Assembly: GCF_937871615.1 (NCBI RefSeq)
Contig: NZ_CALMPA010000012.1
Span: 59,071 to 123,070 of the forward strand
Source of the DNA: an uncultured Sphingomonas sp.
GTDB taxonomy: Bacteria; Pseudomonadota; Alphaproteobacteria; Sphingomonadales; Sphingomonadaceae
Direction: 5' to 3'
DNA length: 64,000 nucleotides
Shown: piece by piece, positions 8,605 to 18,713 of the stretch
Numbering within the stretch: the first letter of the stretch is position 1
Layout of the letters: each line of letters begins with the position of its first letter
Notes under the pieces: model-generated
Database searches by the model: none
Told to the model about the DNA's origin: nothing
The model's input: the letters and a program-made list of their open reading frames with translations, nothing else
Program-made: the position numbers and the translations under genes

Positions 8605-10422
8605 TTACACCCCCGCCCAGCGGTCCACCACCTTCGCCAGCACGCCGAGCGGCACGCCGCCGGTCTGCACCACCGTATCGTTGAAGCCGCGCACGTCGAA
8701 GCGCGCGCCCATCTTCGCCCTGGCCGCGTCGCGCAGGCGGTTGATCTCGTTATGGCCGGTCTTGTAGCCCAGCGCCTGCCCCGGCCAGGTGCAATAGCGA
8801 TTCAGCTCCGATCGCGCCTGGCTCGCGGTGAAGCCGGTGGCGGCCATGAACCACGCCATCGCCTGCTCCATCGTCCAGCGCTTGTGATGTAGCCCGGTGT
8901 CGGCGACCAGCCGCGCGGCGCGGAAGTTCATCGACTGGAGATAGCCGATCCGGCCCAGCGGATCGTCAGCGTAGAAGCCCACCTCGTCCGCGATCTGCTC
9001 GGCATAAAGGCCCCAGCCTTCGGAATAGGCGTTGAAGCTCAGCAAGGTGCGGATCAGCGGCAGATCGAAAGTATATTCGCCCTGCCAGATATGCCCCGGA
9101 ATGCCTTCGTGGAAGGTTAGCGTGGGGAGCGAATAGCGCGGCCAGATGCCGGTATCGCGCAGGTTGATATAGTAAGTGCCGGGGATCTTGCCGTCGATCG
9201 AGCCGGGGCCGGCATAACCGTTGGGCGCGCCGTCCTGGATCGCGGGCGGCACGCGCTTGATGTTGAGATTGCCGCGCACCAGCTTGCCGAACGCATTGGG
9301 CATCAGCGGCCTGATCTTCGCCACCACGCTGTTGAGATAGGCGAGCAACTCGGCGCGGCCCGCATCGGTATTGGCGAACAGCAGATCGGGGCGCTTGCCG
9401 AGTTGGGCGAGCCGCTCGCCAGCGGTGCCCTGTGTCAGGCCCTGCGCGCGGAGCAACGGGTCCATCTGAGCCGCCAGCGCCTTGCATTGCTCCAGCCCGG
9501 CGGCGTGGATTTCCTCCGGTGTGCGCTTCGTCGTCGTGCCGGCCTCCACCAGCCAGCCGTAGATATTGTCGGCATCGGGCACCCGCCACATGCCCGCGAC
9601 ATCGGGCGCGCGGGGGCGCAGCGCGACGAACGCATCGGACTGCGCGGCCAGTGCGGGCGCGATTTCCTGCTCGGCGATCGCGGCGGCGCGTGCGGTCCAG
9701 TCCCCGGCGAGCTTCGCTGCGCGTGCCTTCGCACCCAGCCCGGTGACGATCGCCCAGTTCGCCGGATCGGCGGCGCCGTTGCGAAGCTGGCGCGCGGTGA
9801 TGTCATTGAGGAAGCGGGGGAGATAGACGCCCTTCGCCGCATCCGCCTTCAGCCGCTCGGTCTCGTCGCGCACTTCCTGCGCATAGGCGCGCATCCGGGT
9901 GAGATAGGCATCGGCATCGGCGGTGTCCGCTATTTGATGCTTGTTTTCGAGCAGATCGGGCACGTCGACGAACGCGCCATTGCCCTGGCTGACGATATAG
10001 GGGGTGGAGCGATATCCGTTGGCGGAAAGGAAGGCCATGTCGCCCACTGGCATCCGCCGCCAGCCATCGAGCGCGATCTCATGCGCCACGGTCACCGTTT
10101 CGACATGGGTGGTGACGGTGGGGGAGAGGGAGCTACGGTCGATCGCCTTCAATTCGGAAAGGCGCCGTGTCGCGTCGATCCGGCGCTTCGCCTCCGCTGC
10201 GGCGCTATGATCGCTCAGCATGGATTTGAGCGCGGCGCGCTTGCCGGTGTCGATGCCGAGGAAGGCGGCGTTTTCGGGATAAGTGGCGAGCAGCGCCTCG
10301 GCCTGCCGATCGAGCACCGCCATCGCGGCGGCGTCGCCGGAAGCGGCGGCGCGCGCGGGAAGGGCGGTGGTTACGCCCAGAGCGGCGGCACCGACAACGA
10401 ACCCGCGACGATCGACCTGCAT
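8605..10422 (-). CDS. DUF885 family protein with Tat-type signal
   Basis: Protein of 605 residues. The N-terminus DRRGFVVGAAALGV, ending near an Ala-x-Ala site at about 24-26, is a twin-arginine-like signal, so the protein is probably exported. The DUF885 core has the metallopeptidase-like motif FHEGIPGH at about 437-444 with a downstream acidic segment (YSEGWGLYAEQ), consistent with an HExxGH zinc site. Members of the family behave as zinc peptidases or are uncharacterised. It is 30 bases upstream of nothing on its own strand except the thioesterase gene, with which it forms a minus-strand run, so it may be co-transcribed with tesB. Confidence 0.85.
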   Translation of the reverse strand: MQVDRRGFVVGAAALGVTTALPARAAASGDAAAMAVLDRQAEALLATYPENAAFLGIDTGKRAALKSMLSDHSAAAEAKRRIDATRRLSELKAIDRSSLSPTVTTHVETVTVAHEIALDGWRRMPVGDMAFLSANGYRSTPYIVSQGNGAFVDVPDLLENKHQIADTADADAYLTRMRAYAQEVRDETERLKADAAKGVYLPRFLNDITARQLRNGAADPANWAIVTGLGAKARAAKLAGDWTARAAAIAEQEIAPALAAQSDAFVALRPRAPDVAGMWRVPDADNIYGWLVEAGTTTKRTPEEIHAAGLEQCKALAAQMDPLLRAQGLTQGTAGERLAQLGKRPDLLFANTDAGRAELLAYLNSVVAKIRPLMPNAFGKLVRGNLNIKRVPPAIQDGAPNGYAGPGSIDGKIPGTYYINLRDTGIWPRYSLPTLTFHEGIPGHIWQGEYTFDLPLIRTLLSFNAYSEGWGLYAEQIADEVGFYADDPLGRIGYLQSMNFRAARLVADTGLHHKRWTMEQAMAWFMAATGFTASQARSELNRYCTWPGQALGYKTGHNEINRLRDAARAKMGARFDVRGFNDTVVQTGGVPLGVLAKVVDRWAGV

Positions 10423-10452
10423 GATGATTCCCCCTCCCTTATCCGATTGACT

Positions 10453-11343
10453 TCACGCGCGTGGCTGGCGCTGGCGGATCAACCCCTCCTGCGCGACGCT
10501 GGCGACGAGCCGCCCGTCGCGGGTGAACACCTGCCCGCGATTCATCCCCCTCGCATGGCCCGACCATGGGCTGTCGGTGGAATAGAGTAGCCAGTCATCG
10601 GCGCGAAAATCCTCGTGCAGCCACACGGCATGATCGAGGCTCGCGCTCTGGAAACCGGGCGTCGTCCAGTTCACGCCATGCGGCAACATGCACGTGCCGA
10701 GCAGCGACATATCTGACGCATAGGACAGGATCGCACGGTGGATCGCGGGATCGTCTCCCACCGGCGCTACGACGCGGAACCAGCTATGCTGGATCGGCGC
10801 TGTCGGTGTGGGGTTGAACCATTTGCGCGGGTAAACCGGGCGTATCTCGATCGGGCGCGGGCGGGTGAGTTGCTTGCGAAAACGCTCGTCGACGTGCGCG
10901 CTCTCCCGCGCGCGGATCTCCGCTTCGTTCTCCAGTTCCTCCGGCGCGGGGACATCGGGCATCTGATCCTGATGGTGGAAGCCTTCCTCCGGAAGCTGGA
11001 AGGATGCCGCCATGTTGAGGATCGGCGCGCCGCGCTGCATCGCGATGATGCGGCGGGTGGCGAAGCTGCGGCCCTCGAAATCACGCACCACGCGATAGAT
11101 GATCGGGTAATTCTCGTCGCCCGGCCGCATGAAATAGGCGTGGAGCGAATGCGCGGTCTTGGGCGCGTCGGTCGATCGTTGCGCGGCCTGCAGCGCCTGC
11201 GCGATCACCTGCCCGCCGAACACGCGACCCACCCCGCCATTCGACCGGCGCCCGCGATAGAGATCGGTGTCAATCTCCTCCACATCGAGCAGATCGACGA
11301 GATCGGCGGCGAGTTCTGCCGGGGTGGGTGGGGTATCTGACAC
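10453..11343 (-). CDS. tesB: Acyl-CoA thioesterase II
   Basis: Double-hotdog thioesterase of 296 residues, the usual TesB length. The catalytic triad regions known from E. coli TesB are recognisable: Asp in ASLDHAVWLH, the Ser/Thr in LYSTDSPW, and Gln in ASVAQEGLIR. The N-terminal hotdog has FGGQVIAQALQAA. It hydrolyses medium- and long-chain acyl-CoA to free acid and CoA, and could act as a relief valve for CoA in the surrounding catabolic cluster. It lies between the DUF885 gene and the acyl-CoA dehydrogenase genes, all on the minus strand. Confidence 0.93.
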   Translation of the reverse strand: MSDTPPTPAELAADLVDLLDVEEIDTDLYRGRRSNGGVGRVFGGQVIAQALQAAQRSTDAPKTAHSLHAYFMRPGDENYPIIYRVVRDFEGRSFATRRIIAMQRGAPILNMAASFQLPEEGFHHQDQMPDVPAPEELENEAEIRARESAHVDERFRKQLTRPRPIEIRPVYPRKWFNPTPTAPIQHSWFRVVAPVGDDPAIHRAILSYASDMSLLGTCMLPHGVNWTTPGFQSASLDHAVWLHEDFRADDWLLYSTDSPWSGHARGMNRGQVFTRDGRLVASVAQEGLIRQRQPRA

Positions 11344-11415
11344 GTTGATCGGCTCCTTTGCGGTGGCCGGGGTAACGGATAAGGCGGGTGATGGACAAGC
11401 GCACGCTCATTCCTC

Positions 11416-11501
11416 CCCTCCATGGGAGGGCAGGGGGCGATACCTCGCCGAGATCATCCCACTGACCGCCCCACCCCAACCCCTCCCCTGAAGCGGAGGG
11501 G
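11416..11501. terminator. GC-rich hairpins between acyl-CoA dehydrogenase and tesB
   Basis: Two hairpins sit in the 175-base gap. One is CCCTCC-ATG-GGAGGG at 11416-11430. The other is CCCCTCC-CCTGAAGC-GGAGGGG at 11480-11501, followed on the plus strand by CTTTGATT. They could end minus-strand transcription from the dehydrogenase genes, although no clear T-run follows in that direction. Similar CCCCTCC/GGAGGGG hairpins are common as short dispersed repeats in sphingomonads. Confidence 0.4.
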
Positions 11502-11518
11502 CTTTGATTCTCGCTCCC

Positions 11519-12646
11519 TCAATATCCCGCCGCCCGCGCCAGCAGATCGGCATGGAAATTGGCATCGCCGAACATCTCGGCCAGCACGCGCTGGCGCTTC
11601 ATGTAGAAGCCGATGTCATATTCGTCGGTCATGCCGATGCCCCCGTGCATCTGCACGCCTTCCTGCACGCTGAGCATCGTCGCCATGCCCGTCATCGCCT
11701 TGGCGACGGAGACGGCGGCGTCGCCCTTCGCGTCGCCCGCGTCGAGCAATTGCTGCGCCTTGAGCACGGCGGCGCGCGCCACTTCCATTTCGCTATAAAG
11801 ATGCGCGGCGCGGTGCTGGAGCGCCTGGAAGCTGCCGATCAGCGTGCCGAACTGCTTGCGCTCGCGCAGATAGGTGATGGTCATGTCCATCGCGCCCGCG
11901 CCGACACCGAGCATCTCGGCGGCGGCACCCGTGCGCCCGGCACGGAGCAGGCGCGCGAGCGGTCCGCGCCCGCCATCGACCTCGCCGATCACCGCATCGG
12001 CATCCACCTCCACCCCGTCGAACTCGATCCGCGCGGCAAGGCTGGAATCGGCCAGCCGTTCGGGCGTGACGGTCATCTTCGCCGCGCCCTGCGGCACCGC
12101 GAACAAGGTGACGCCGGCCTCATCATCGGGCGCGCCCGCCGTGCGCGCGGCGACGATCAGCAGATCGGCCACATGGCCGTGGGTGACGAATTGTTTCCTG
12201 CCCGTGAGACGGAAACCGTTACCGGCGCGCTCCGCCTTCAGGCCGACGCTGGCACGATGCTTCGCGGCTTCGTCGATCGCCAGCGCGGCGATCGTTTCGC
12301 CCTTCAGGATGCCGGGATACCAGCGCCCGGCGTGCCCGGTGCCCTTCAGCGCCTCCACCGCCGCGACGGCGGTGGAGAGAAATGGGGAAGGGGAAAGGTT
12401 GCGCCCGATCTCCTCGAGCACCACGCCCGCTTCGACATGGCCGAGGCCCAGCCCGCCATGATCTTCGCCGATCAGGATGCCGGTGAAGCCCATGTCGGCG
12501 AACTGCTTCCACAGATCGCGACTGAAGCCGGTCTGGTCATTGTCGTCGCGCAGCTTGCGCATATGCTTGACCGGCGCGTGCTCCGCGACGAAATCCTTCG
12601 CCGTATCGCGCAGCATCGACTGTTCATCATTCAGGAAAAGCGGCAT
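11519..12646 (-). CDS. Acyl-CoA dehydrogenase (short, 375 aa)
   Basis: FAD-dependent acyl-CoA dehydrogenase of 375 residues. N-terminal helical domain LFLNDEQSMLRDTAKDF, middle beta domain with TGRKQFVTHG, and C-terminal helical domain with QMHGGIGMTDEYDIGFYMKR. The usual serine- and threonine-rich FAD/substrate loop in the middle domain is shorter than in true fatty acyl enzymes. Such short dehydrogenases are often one half of a heteromeric alpha-beta pair, as in steroid side-chain degradation, and the next gene upstream encodes a second, longer dehydrogenase only 60 bases away. The two may therefore form one complex. Confidence 0.88.
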   Translation of the reverse strand: MPLFLNDEQSMLRDTAKDFVAEHAPVKHMRKLRDDNDQTGFSRDLWKQFADMGFTGILIGEDHGGLGLGHVEAGVVLEEIGRNLSPSPFLSTAVAAVEALKGTGHAGRWYPGILKGETIAALAIDEAAKHRASVGLKAERAGNGFRLTGRKQFVTHGHVADLLIVAARTAGAPDDEAGVTLFAVPQGAAKMTVTPERLADSSLAARIEFDGVEVDADAVIGEVDGGRGPLARLLRAGRTGAAAEMLGVGAGAMDMTITYLRERKQFGTLIGSFQALQHRAAHLYSEMEVARAAVLKAQQLLDAGDAKGDAAVSVAKAMTGMATMLSVQEGVQMHGGIGMTDEYDIGFYMKRQRVLAEMFGDANFHADLLARAAGY

Positions 12647-12706
12647 TATCTTGCTCCGTCGCCCCGGCCGGGCCGGGATCGAGTGATAACTGGATGGCGG
12701 GGGCGA

Positions 12707-13891
12707 TCAGGCGCCCGGCAGTTGCAGGATGCGCTTGGCGATGATGTTGAGCTGGACTTCCGATGTGCCGCCCTCGATCGAATTCGCCTTGGTGCGCAGC
12801 CACGCGCGCGCCTCGTGCCCGCCATCGGAGGCCGTGCTTTCCCATTCCAGTTCGTCCGAGCCGCCCGCCGCCATCATCAGTTCATGGCGAGACTTGTTCA
12901 GTTCCGTGCCGTAATATTTCATCATCGATGGCTGGGCGGGGTGCGCCCTGCCGGCTTTCAATTCGTCGATGAACCGCTCGGATTGCGCCGCGAACGCCTT
13001 GGTGCGCACTTCGAACAGCGCGATCTGCGCGCGGAGCAGCGGATCGGCGAGCCGGCCATCGGCGTCCAGCCCGATCGTCGCCTTCGCGCCCTCGATCAGC
13101 GGGTTTTTGCCCCCGCCGCCAAGGCCCATGCCGGAGATCATCTCGCGCTCGTGCCCCAGCAGATATTTGGCGACATCCCAGCCCCTGTTCAGTTCGCCGA
13201 CGAGATTTTCCTTGGGCACCTTCACATTGTCGAAGAAGGTTTCGCAGAACGGCGAATAGCCCGAGATCAGCAGGATCGGCTTGGTCGAGACGCCGGGCGT
13301 GCGCATATCGAACAGCACGAAGCTGATGCCGTTGTGCTTGTTCGTCGGATCGGTGCGTACGAGGCAGAAAATCCAGTCCGCCTTGTCGGCATAACTGGTC
13401 CAGATTTTCTGGCCGTTGACGAGGAAGTGATCGCCCTTGTCCTCCGCCCTGGTGGCGAGGCTGGCGAGATCGGAGCCTGCGTTCGGCTCCGAATAGCCCT
13501 GGCACCAGCGGATTTCGCCGCGCGCGATCCTGGGCAGATGCTCCTTCTTCTGCGCCTCATTGCCATATTTGAGCAGCGCCGGCCCGAGCATCGAAATGCC
13601 GAACGAGGAGAGCGGATTGCGCGCGCGGATCGCGGCCATTTCCTCGCGCAGCACCTTGGTTTGCGCCGCCGAAAGGCCGCCGCCGCCATATTCCTTCGGC
13701 CAATCCGGCACGGTCCAGCCGCGCGCGCCCATCCGGTCCATCCATTGCTTCTGCGCCGGCGTCATCGCGCTCTGATCGCGACCGCCCCACACGGAATCCT
13801 TCTCGGTACGGACCGGCTCGCGCATCTCCGGCGGGCAATTGGCTTCGAGCCAGGCGCGCGTCTCGGCGCGGAATAGTTCGAGATCGCTCAT
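12707..13891 (-). CDS. Acyl-CoA dehydrogenase (394 aa)
   Basis: Acyl-CoA dehydrogenase of 394 residues with the FAD/substrate loop CQGYSEPNAGSDLASL, TSYADKADWIF, and the C-terminal IEGGTSEVQLNIIAKRIL that closes the active site. The start at 13891 is preferred because its ATG shares one base with the amidase stop (TAATG) and GGAG lies six bases upstream; ATG at 13903 would lie inside the amidase gene. It is tightly coupled to the amidase upstream and to the shorter dehydrogenase downstream, and probably acts as its partner subunit. Confidence 0.9.
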   Translation of the reverse strand: MSDLELFRAETRAWLEANCPPEMREPVRTEKDSVWGGRDQSAMTPAQKQWMDRMGARGWTVPDWPKEYGGGGLSAAQTKVLREEMAAIRARNPLSSFGISMLGPALLKYGNEAQKKEHLPRIARGEIRWCQGYSEPNAGSDLASLATRAEDKGDHFLVNGQKIWTSYADKADWIFCLVRTDPTNKHNGISFVLFDMRTPGVSTKPILLISGYSPFCETFFDNVKVPKENLVGELNRGWDVAKYLLGHEREMISGMGLGGGGKNPLIEGAKATIGLDADGRLADPLLRAQIALFEVRTKAFAAQSERFIDELKAGRAHPAQPSMMKYYGTELNKSRHELMMAAGGSDELEWESTASDGGHEARAWLRTKANSIEGGTSEVQLNIIAKRILQLPGA

Positions 13892-15210
13892 TACTTGCTC
13901 CATGCGAGTTCGTGCGCCGCGCGTGCGGCGGCGATGGAAAGATGATCCTGATAGCGATCGGCGATCACCTGCACGCCGATCGGAAGCCCGCCCGCGCCCA
14001 TTGCCACCGGCACGCTGGTCGCGGGGAGATTGGCGAAGGTGGCGAGCCCGGCCCAGGCGAACTGCGCGGCGAACGAACTGTCGCGCCCGTCGATCTCCAG
14101 CCGGCGCTCGGGCAGCGGGGTGTCGTCGTGCGGAAAGGCGGTGGTGCCGAAGATCGGCGCGATCACCACGTCATAGCGGCCAAACACCTCATGCCACTGG
14201 CGGATATTGCGCGCCTGCTGGTCGGCAAGGTCGAACCATTCGGCGAGCGTCGGCACGCCGCGCACCGGATCGGGCGCGCCGCGTGTCATCGCGATGTTGA
14301 GCATGTGCATGTAATCACGGTGCTGCACGGCCAGGTCGGGCAGCAGGTCGCTCTTGCGATCCACCTTCGCGCCCGCATCGGCGAAGGCCGCGCCGACCTT
14401 TTCCAGCGCCGCGCGCATTTCCCCGGAAATGCTCGTTTCGGGATGATCGGCGAGGATCAGGATGCGCCATTCGCCCGGCTTGCGCGGCTTGGCGGGGGCG
14501 ACCGGATGGTCCGCCAATATGTCGAGCGCGACCGCCAGATCATCGGCATCCCGCGCCATCGGTCCGCAGACGCTGAGCGCGACGCGCGCGCCATCCATGC
14601 CGGGGAAGCTGTGGCCGGTGGTGGAGAGCAGGCCGAACGTTGGCTTCAGCCCCCAAACGCCGTTGAATGCCGCCGGGGTGCGGATCGAGCCGCCGATATC
14701 GGAGCCGATCTCCAGCGGCACCATGCCGGAGGCCAGCGCCACGCCGCTGCCGCCCGACGAGCCGCCGGCGGAGCGGCCATGATCGTGCGGATTATGCGTG
14801 CGCCCGTAGATCGGGTTGTTCGACTGCACGTCCGCGAGGCCCACTGGCACGTTGGTTTTGCCCAGCACGATCGCCCCGGCGTTCTTCAGCCGCTGCACCA
14901 GCACCGCGTCGCGCTTCGCGGTGAAGTCGCGATGCTCGGTGAAGCCCCATGTCGTCCTGAGGCCGGCGAGGTCATAGCTTTCCTTCACCGTCATCGGCAC
15001 GCCGAGCAGCGGGGCATCATATCCCTTGCCGATCCGCTGATCGAGTTCGGCGGCGGCGTGTCGCGCGCGGGCGAAATCACGCACCACCACCGCGTTGAGC
15101 GGGCCGTCTCGCGCCTCGATGCGGGCGATCGCCGCCTCGGTTTCGAGCAATGCGGTGGTTTCGCCGGCGCGAACGGCGGCGGCGGTTTGAAGGGCGGAGC
15201 GTTCGGTCAT
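13891..15210 (-). CDS. Amidase (amidase signature family)
   Basis: Amidase-signature hydrolase of 439 residues. The Ser-cisSer-Lys triad is visible: Lys in VPMTVKES, the cis-Ser in GRSAGGSSGGSG, and the nucleophile region SDIGGSIRTPAAFNG. It hydrolyses an amide or ester of unknown substrate; it is too far from the gatABC context to be GatA. The start at 15210 follows GGAG by nine bases; TTG at 15219 is a weaker alternative. It sits between the bifunctional beta-oxidation gene and two acyl-CoA dehydrogenases on the same strand, so it may release a carboxylic acid that enters beta-oxidation. Confidence 0.88.
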   Translation of the reverse strand: MTERSALQTAAAVRAGETTALLETEAAIARIEARDGPLNAVVVRDFARARHAAAELDQRIGKGYDAPLLGVPMTVKESYDLAGLRTTWGFTEHRDFTAKRDAVLVQRLKNAGAIVLGKTNVPVGLADVQSNNPIYGRTHNPHDHGRSAGGSSGGSGVALASGMVPLEIGSDIGGSIRTPAAFNGVWGLKPTFGLLSTTGHSFPGMDGARVALSVCGPMARDADDLAVALDILADHPVAPAKPRKPGEWRILILADHPETSISGEMRAALEKVGAAFADAGAKVDRKSDLLPDLAVQHRDYMHMLNIAMTRGAPDPVRGVPTLAEWFDLADQQARNIRQWHEVFGRYDVVIAPIFGTTAFPHDDTPLPERRLEIDGRDSSFAAQFAWAGLATFANLPATSVPVAMGAGGLPIGVQVIADRYQDHLSIAAARAAHELAWSK

Positions 15211-15283
15211 GAAGGGCAACTCCAGCTTTTTACGGGATATCGGTCACCCCGGCGCGGGCCGCCGGGGTGATGAGGGCAGGGGC

Positions 15284-17311
15284 CTATTTCAACTGGCCGC
15301 CGCTTTCAGCCGCCGCCTTCAGGCTTTCGGCGACCTTGAAGCCGTGCTTCTCAAGCCCCGCGACGACCTTTTTCAGCCCTTCGCTCTGCGCCCAGAACAT
15401 CGGGCCGCCGCGATAGACCGGCCAGCCATATCCATAGATCCACACCACATCTATGTCAGACGCGCGCTGTGCCTTCTTCTCCTCAAGGATCAGCGCGCCT
15501 TCGTTGACCATCGAATAGAGCGTGCGCTCGACGATCTCCTGATCGGTGATCTCGCGCTTGGGCAGGTTCGATTTCTGGCGGAATTCCTCGATGATCTCGG
15601 CCACGCGCGGCGAGGGGGTGGGGTTACGCTTTTCATCGTAATCGTAGAAACCGGCCTGCTTTTTCTGCCCCCAGCGGCCCTCGGCGCAAAGCGCGTCGCG
15701 GATCGTTTCGATACGGCTCGGATCACGATGCCAGCCGATATCGACGCCGGCGAGATCGGACATCTGGAACGGCCCCATCGGCATCCCGAAATCGGCGTGG
15801 ACCTTGTCGATCTGCTGCGGCGTCGCGCCTTCCATCAGCAGCTTGTTCGCCTCAAGCTGGCGGGGGCTGAGCATACGGTTGCCGATGAAGCCGTGGCATA
15901 CGCCAGCGACCACCGCGACCTTGCGGATCTTCTTGGCGACGGCCATCACCGTGGCGAGCACGTCCTTCGCCGTCCTGTCGCCGCGCACCACCTCCAGCAG
16001 CTTCATCACATTGGCGGGGGAGAAGAAATGCATCCCGAGCACATCCTCGGGCCGGCTGGTCGCGGCGGCGATCTCGTTCACGTCGAGATAGGAGGTGTTC
16101 GAGGCGAGGATCGCGCCCGGCTTCGCGATCTTGTCGAGCTTGCCGAAGATATCCTTCTTCACATCCATATTCTCATAGACCGCCTCGATGATGAGGTCGC
16201 AGTCCTTGAGATCGTCGAGGCTGAGCGTGGGGGTGAGCAGCGCCATCGCCTTTTCCGGCGCGTCCGGCTTGATCCGGCCTTTGGCGGCGGATGCCTCGTA
16301 ATTCCTGCGCATCACGCCGGTGCCGCGATCGAGCGCCTCCTGCTGCATCTCGACGATGGTGACGGGGATGCCCGCTGACAGGAAATTCATGCTGATCCCG
16401 CCGCCCATCGTGCCCGCGCCGATCACGCCGACGCGGTTGATCGGGCGCAGCGGTGTCTTCGGATCGACATCGTCGATCTTGGCGGCCTGGCGCTCGGCGA
16501 AGAAGATGTGGCGCTGCGCGGCGGACTGGACGCCCATCATCAGCTTCATGAATTCGTCGCGCTCGAACTTCATGCCTTCGTCGAAGGGCAGTTCGGTCGC
16601 GGCGATGGCGCAGCGGATGTTGGCTTCCGGCGCGTCGAAACCACGGAATTTCTTCGCATTGGCCTTGCGGAATTCCTCCACCACCTGCGGGTCGGCCTTC
16701 GCCTCCCTGTCGCGGATGCGCGGGATCGGCCGTTTGGCTGCGATCTCCATCGCGAAGGCGATCGCCTCGCCTGCAAGGTTATCCTCGCGAACCACCTGGT
16801 CGATCAGGCCAAGCTCGGCCGCCTTCTTCGCCGGCACCGGATCGCCGATCGCCAGCATCGGCAGCGCGGCCTTCATGCCGATCAGGCGCGGCAGGCGCTG
16901 TGTGCCGCCAGCGCCGGGGAGCAGGCCGAGCTTCACCTCCGGCGTGCCGATCATCGCAGAGGGCACCGCGACGCGATAATGGCAGGCAAGCGCGGTCTCG
17001 CATCCGCCGCCCAGCGCCGTGCCGTGGATCGCCGCGACGATCGGCTTGGGCGAGGCGTCGATCATGTCGATCACATCGTGCAGTGACGCGCCCATCGGCG
17101 GCTTGCCGAATTCGGTGATGTCTGCGCCCGCGAAGAAGGTGCGCCCGTCGCAGCGCAGCACCATCGCCTTGATCGAGGCATCGGCGATGCCTTCCTTCAC
17201 GCCCGCCTCCAGCCCGTCGCGGACGGCGGCGCCGAGCGCGTTCACCGGCGGCGAATCGGAGATGATGACGAGGATTTCGCCGTTGCGTTCGGTGCGTACG
17301 GGGGAGGTCAT
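15284..17311 (-). CDS. Bifunctional enoyl-CoA hydratase / 3-hydroxyacyl-CoA dehydrogenase
   Basis: Beta-oxidation multifunctional enzyme of 675 residues, FadB/FadJ type. The N-terminal crotonase domain (1-190) has the oxyanion segment [17 protein letters not shown] and [14 protein letters not shown] with its catalytic Glu region. The NAD-binding 3-hydroxyacyl-CoA dehydrogenase domain begins near 295 with [17 protein letters not shown]. The catalytic His is in [18 protein letters not shown]. Two C-terminal HCDH domains follow to residue 665. No thiolase gene adjoins it. The minus-strand run with the amidase and the acyl-CoA dehydrogenases fits one degradation pathway. Confidence 0.93.
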   Translation of the reverse strand: MTSPVRTERNGEILVIISDSPPVNALGAAVRDGLEAGVKEGIADASIKAMVLRCDGRTFFAGADITEFGKPPMGASLHDVIDMIDASPKPIVAAIHGTALGGGCETALACHYRVAVPSAMIGTPEVKLGLLPGAGGTQRLPRLIGMKAALPMLAIGDPVPAKKAAELGLIDQVVREDNLAGEAIAFAMEIAAKRPIPRIRDREAKADPQVVEEFRKANAKKFRGFDAPEANIRCAIAATELPFDEGMKFERDEFMKLMMGVQSAAQRHIFFAERQAAKIDDVDPKTPLRPINRVGVIGAGTMGGGISMNFLSAGIPVTIVEMQQEALDRGTGVMRRNYEASAAKGRIKPDAPEKAMALLTPTLSLDDLKDCDLIIEAVYENMDVKKDIFGKLDKIAKPGAILASNTSYLDVNEIAAATSRPEDVLGMHFFSPANVMKLLEVVRGDRTAKDVLATVMAVAKKIRKVAVVAGVCHGFIGNRMLSPRQLEANKLLMEGATPQQIDKVHADFGMPMGPFQMSDLAGVDIGWHRDPSRIETIRDALCAEGRWGQKKQAGFYDYDEKRNPTPSPRVAEIIEEFRQKSNLPKREITDQEIVERTLYSMVNEGALILEEKKAQRASDIDVVWIYGYGWPVYRGGPMFWAQSEGLKKVVAGLEKHGFKVAESLKAAAESGGQLK

Positions 17312-17374
17312 GCAAATATACTCCAGTTGGTCGTTGCCCCGCGACGGGAGCGAATCAGGCGTGGTTCGCGCGGA

Positions 17375-18598
17375 TCAGGTCAGCGCGGAATAGATCATCG
17401 TCTTCAGCTCGCGGCGGATCGGGTAGATCATCGACGGCGACAATTGTGTCATGAACACCATTGATATCCGCTCGACCGGATCAATGAAGAAGGCGGTGGA
17501 GAACATGCCCCCCCAATAATATTCGCCAACCGACCCCGGCATCATCGAGCGTGCCACGTCGATCGTCACCGCGAAGCCGAGGCCGAAGCCGGTGCCCGCG
17601 TTCTGCGTTTCGCTGAACAGCGAATCGGACATGGCGGCGAGATCCGCGTTGCCGGGCAGGTGGTTTTTGGTCATCAGCTCGATCGTCTTGCGACCGAGGA
17701 TGCGCGCGCCGTCCAGTTCGCCGCCGTTGAGGCACATCTGGCAGAAACGGTTATAGTCGAGCGCGGTGGAGACCAGGCCACCACCGCCGGAGACGAAGGT
17801 GAACGGCGTCGCCCACATGCTGTCGTCCGCGCGATCGAACATCTTGCGGCCTTTGCCCGGCTCCAGCGTGTAGCAATCGACCAGCCGATCGAGCTTGTCG
17901 GCGGGCACGGTGAAGAAGGTGTCGTGCATCTTCAGCGGCTTGAAGATGCGTTCAGCGAAGAAGCGCTCCAGCGGCATCCCCGAAACGCGCTGGACGACTA
18001 GCCCGAGCACGTCGGTCGCCACCGAATAATTCCAGCGCGTGCCGGGCGAGAATTCCAGTGGCAGCTTGCCGAGTTCCGCGACGAACCCGTCCATGTCATA
18101 GCCGCCGTGCCAGTTCTCCAGCTTCAGCGAGCGGTGCGCCGCGTCGATGTTCGAGCGGTTCTGGAACGAATAGGTGAGCCCCGCGGTGTGGCGCAGCAGA
18201 TCGACCATCCGCATCGGTTCATCGACAGGTTTGGTAATGAACGGCACGCCAGCGCCGCCGCCGTTATAGACGCCGACCTTCTTCAGTTCGGGCAGGACGT
18301 GGTGGACCGGCGTGTCGAGCGCGACCTTCGCCTCCTCCACCAGCATCATGAACGCGAGGGAGGTGATCGGCTTGGTCATGGAAGCGATGCGGAACAGCGA
18401 ATGTTCGTCGATCGCCTTGGCAGAACCTTCCCGCGCGGTGCCCTGTGAGGAGAAATGCACGATCTCGCCATCGCGCGCGACGAGCAACTGGGCGTGTGGG
18501 AACTCGCCCGAATCGAGGTAACGCTCCTTGACCAGGCGATCAATCGCGGCCAGCCGACCTGAATCGAAGCCGTGTTCTTCTGGCCTGGCGATCTTCAT
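17375..18598 (-). CDS. Serine hydrolase, beta-lactamase/EstB family
   Basis: Serine hydrolase of 407 residues with the class C beta-lactamase fold. The nucleophile motif is S-M-T-K at about 73-76 (FRIASMTKPITS), the Tyr motif is WNYSVATDVLG, and the C-terminal GGMFSTAFFIDP replaces the KTG box, as in EstB-type esterases. No signal peptide is evident. The start at 18598 has GGAG five bases upstream; a longer frame begins at 18667. It probably cleaves esters rather than beta-lactams. It is divergent from the acyl-CoA ligase gene and 64 bases from the beta-oxidation gene, and may release acids for activation. Confidence 0.87.
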   Translation of the reverse strand: MKIARPEEHGFDSGRLAAIDRLVKERYLDSGEFPHAQLLVARDGEIVHFSSQGTAREGSAKAIDEHSLFRIASMTKPITSLAFMMLVEEAKVALDTPVHHVLPELKKVGVYNGGGAGVPFITKPVDEPMRMVDLLRHTAGLTYSFQNRSNIDAAHRSLKLENWHGGYDMDGFVAELGKLPLEFSPGTRWNYSVATDVLGLVVQRVSGMPLERFFAERIFKPLKMHDTFFTVPADKLDRLVDCYTLEPGKGRKMFDRADDSMWATPFTFVSGGGGLVSTALDYNRFCQMCLNGGELDGARILGRKTIELMTKNHLPGNADLAAMSDSLFSETQNAGTGFGLGFAVTIDVARSMMPGSVGEYYWGGMFSTAFFIDPVERISMVFMTQLSPSMIYPIRRELKTMIYSALT

Positions 18599-18713
18599 GC
18601 CGTCTCCATACCCCTGTTTCAAATCGTCTTCATGCCCTATCGCTTGAGCGGCGCTGAAATCAATCATAACCTCAGTGCCGACAAACCCGTTTTTCTAGTG
18701 GGAGAGGATCACC

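Noticed and set aside
11504-13876. 790-codon plus-strand open frame opposite the two acyl-CoA dehydrogenases
   Set aside because: Antisense shadow of two clear dehydrogenase genes; no motif and no ribosome site.
17375-18598. Possible beta-lactamase
   Set aside because: It has the SxxK motif and Tyr motif but lacks a signal peptide and the KTG box; the EstB-type esterase family and lipid context fit better.
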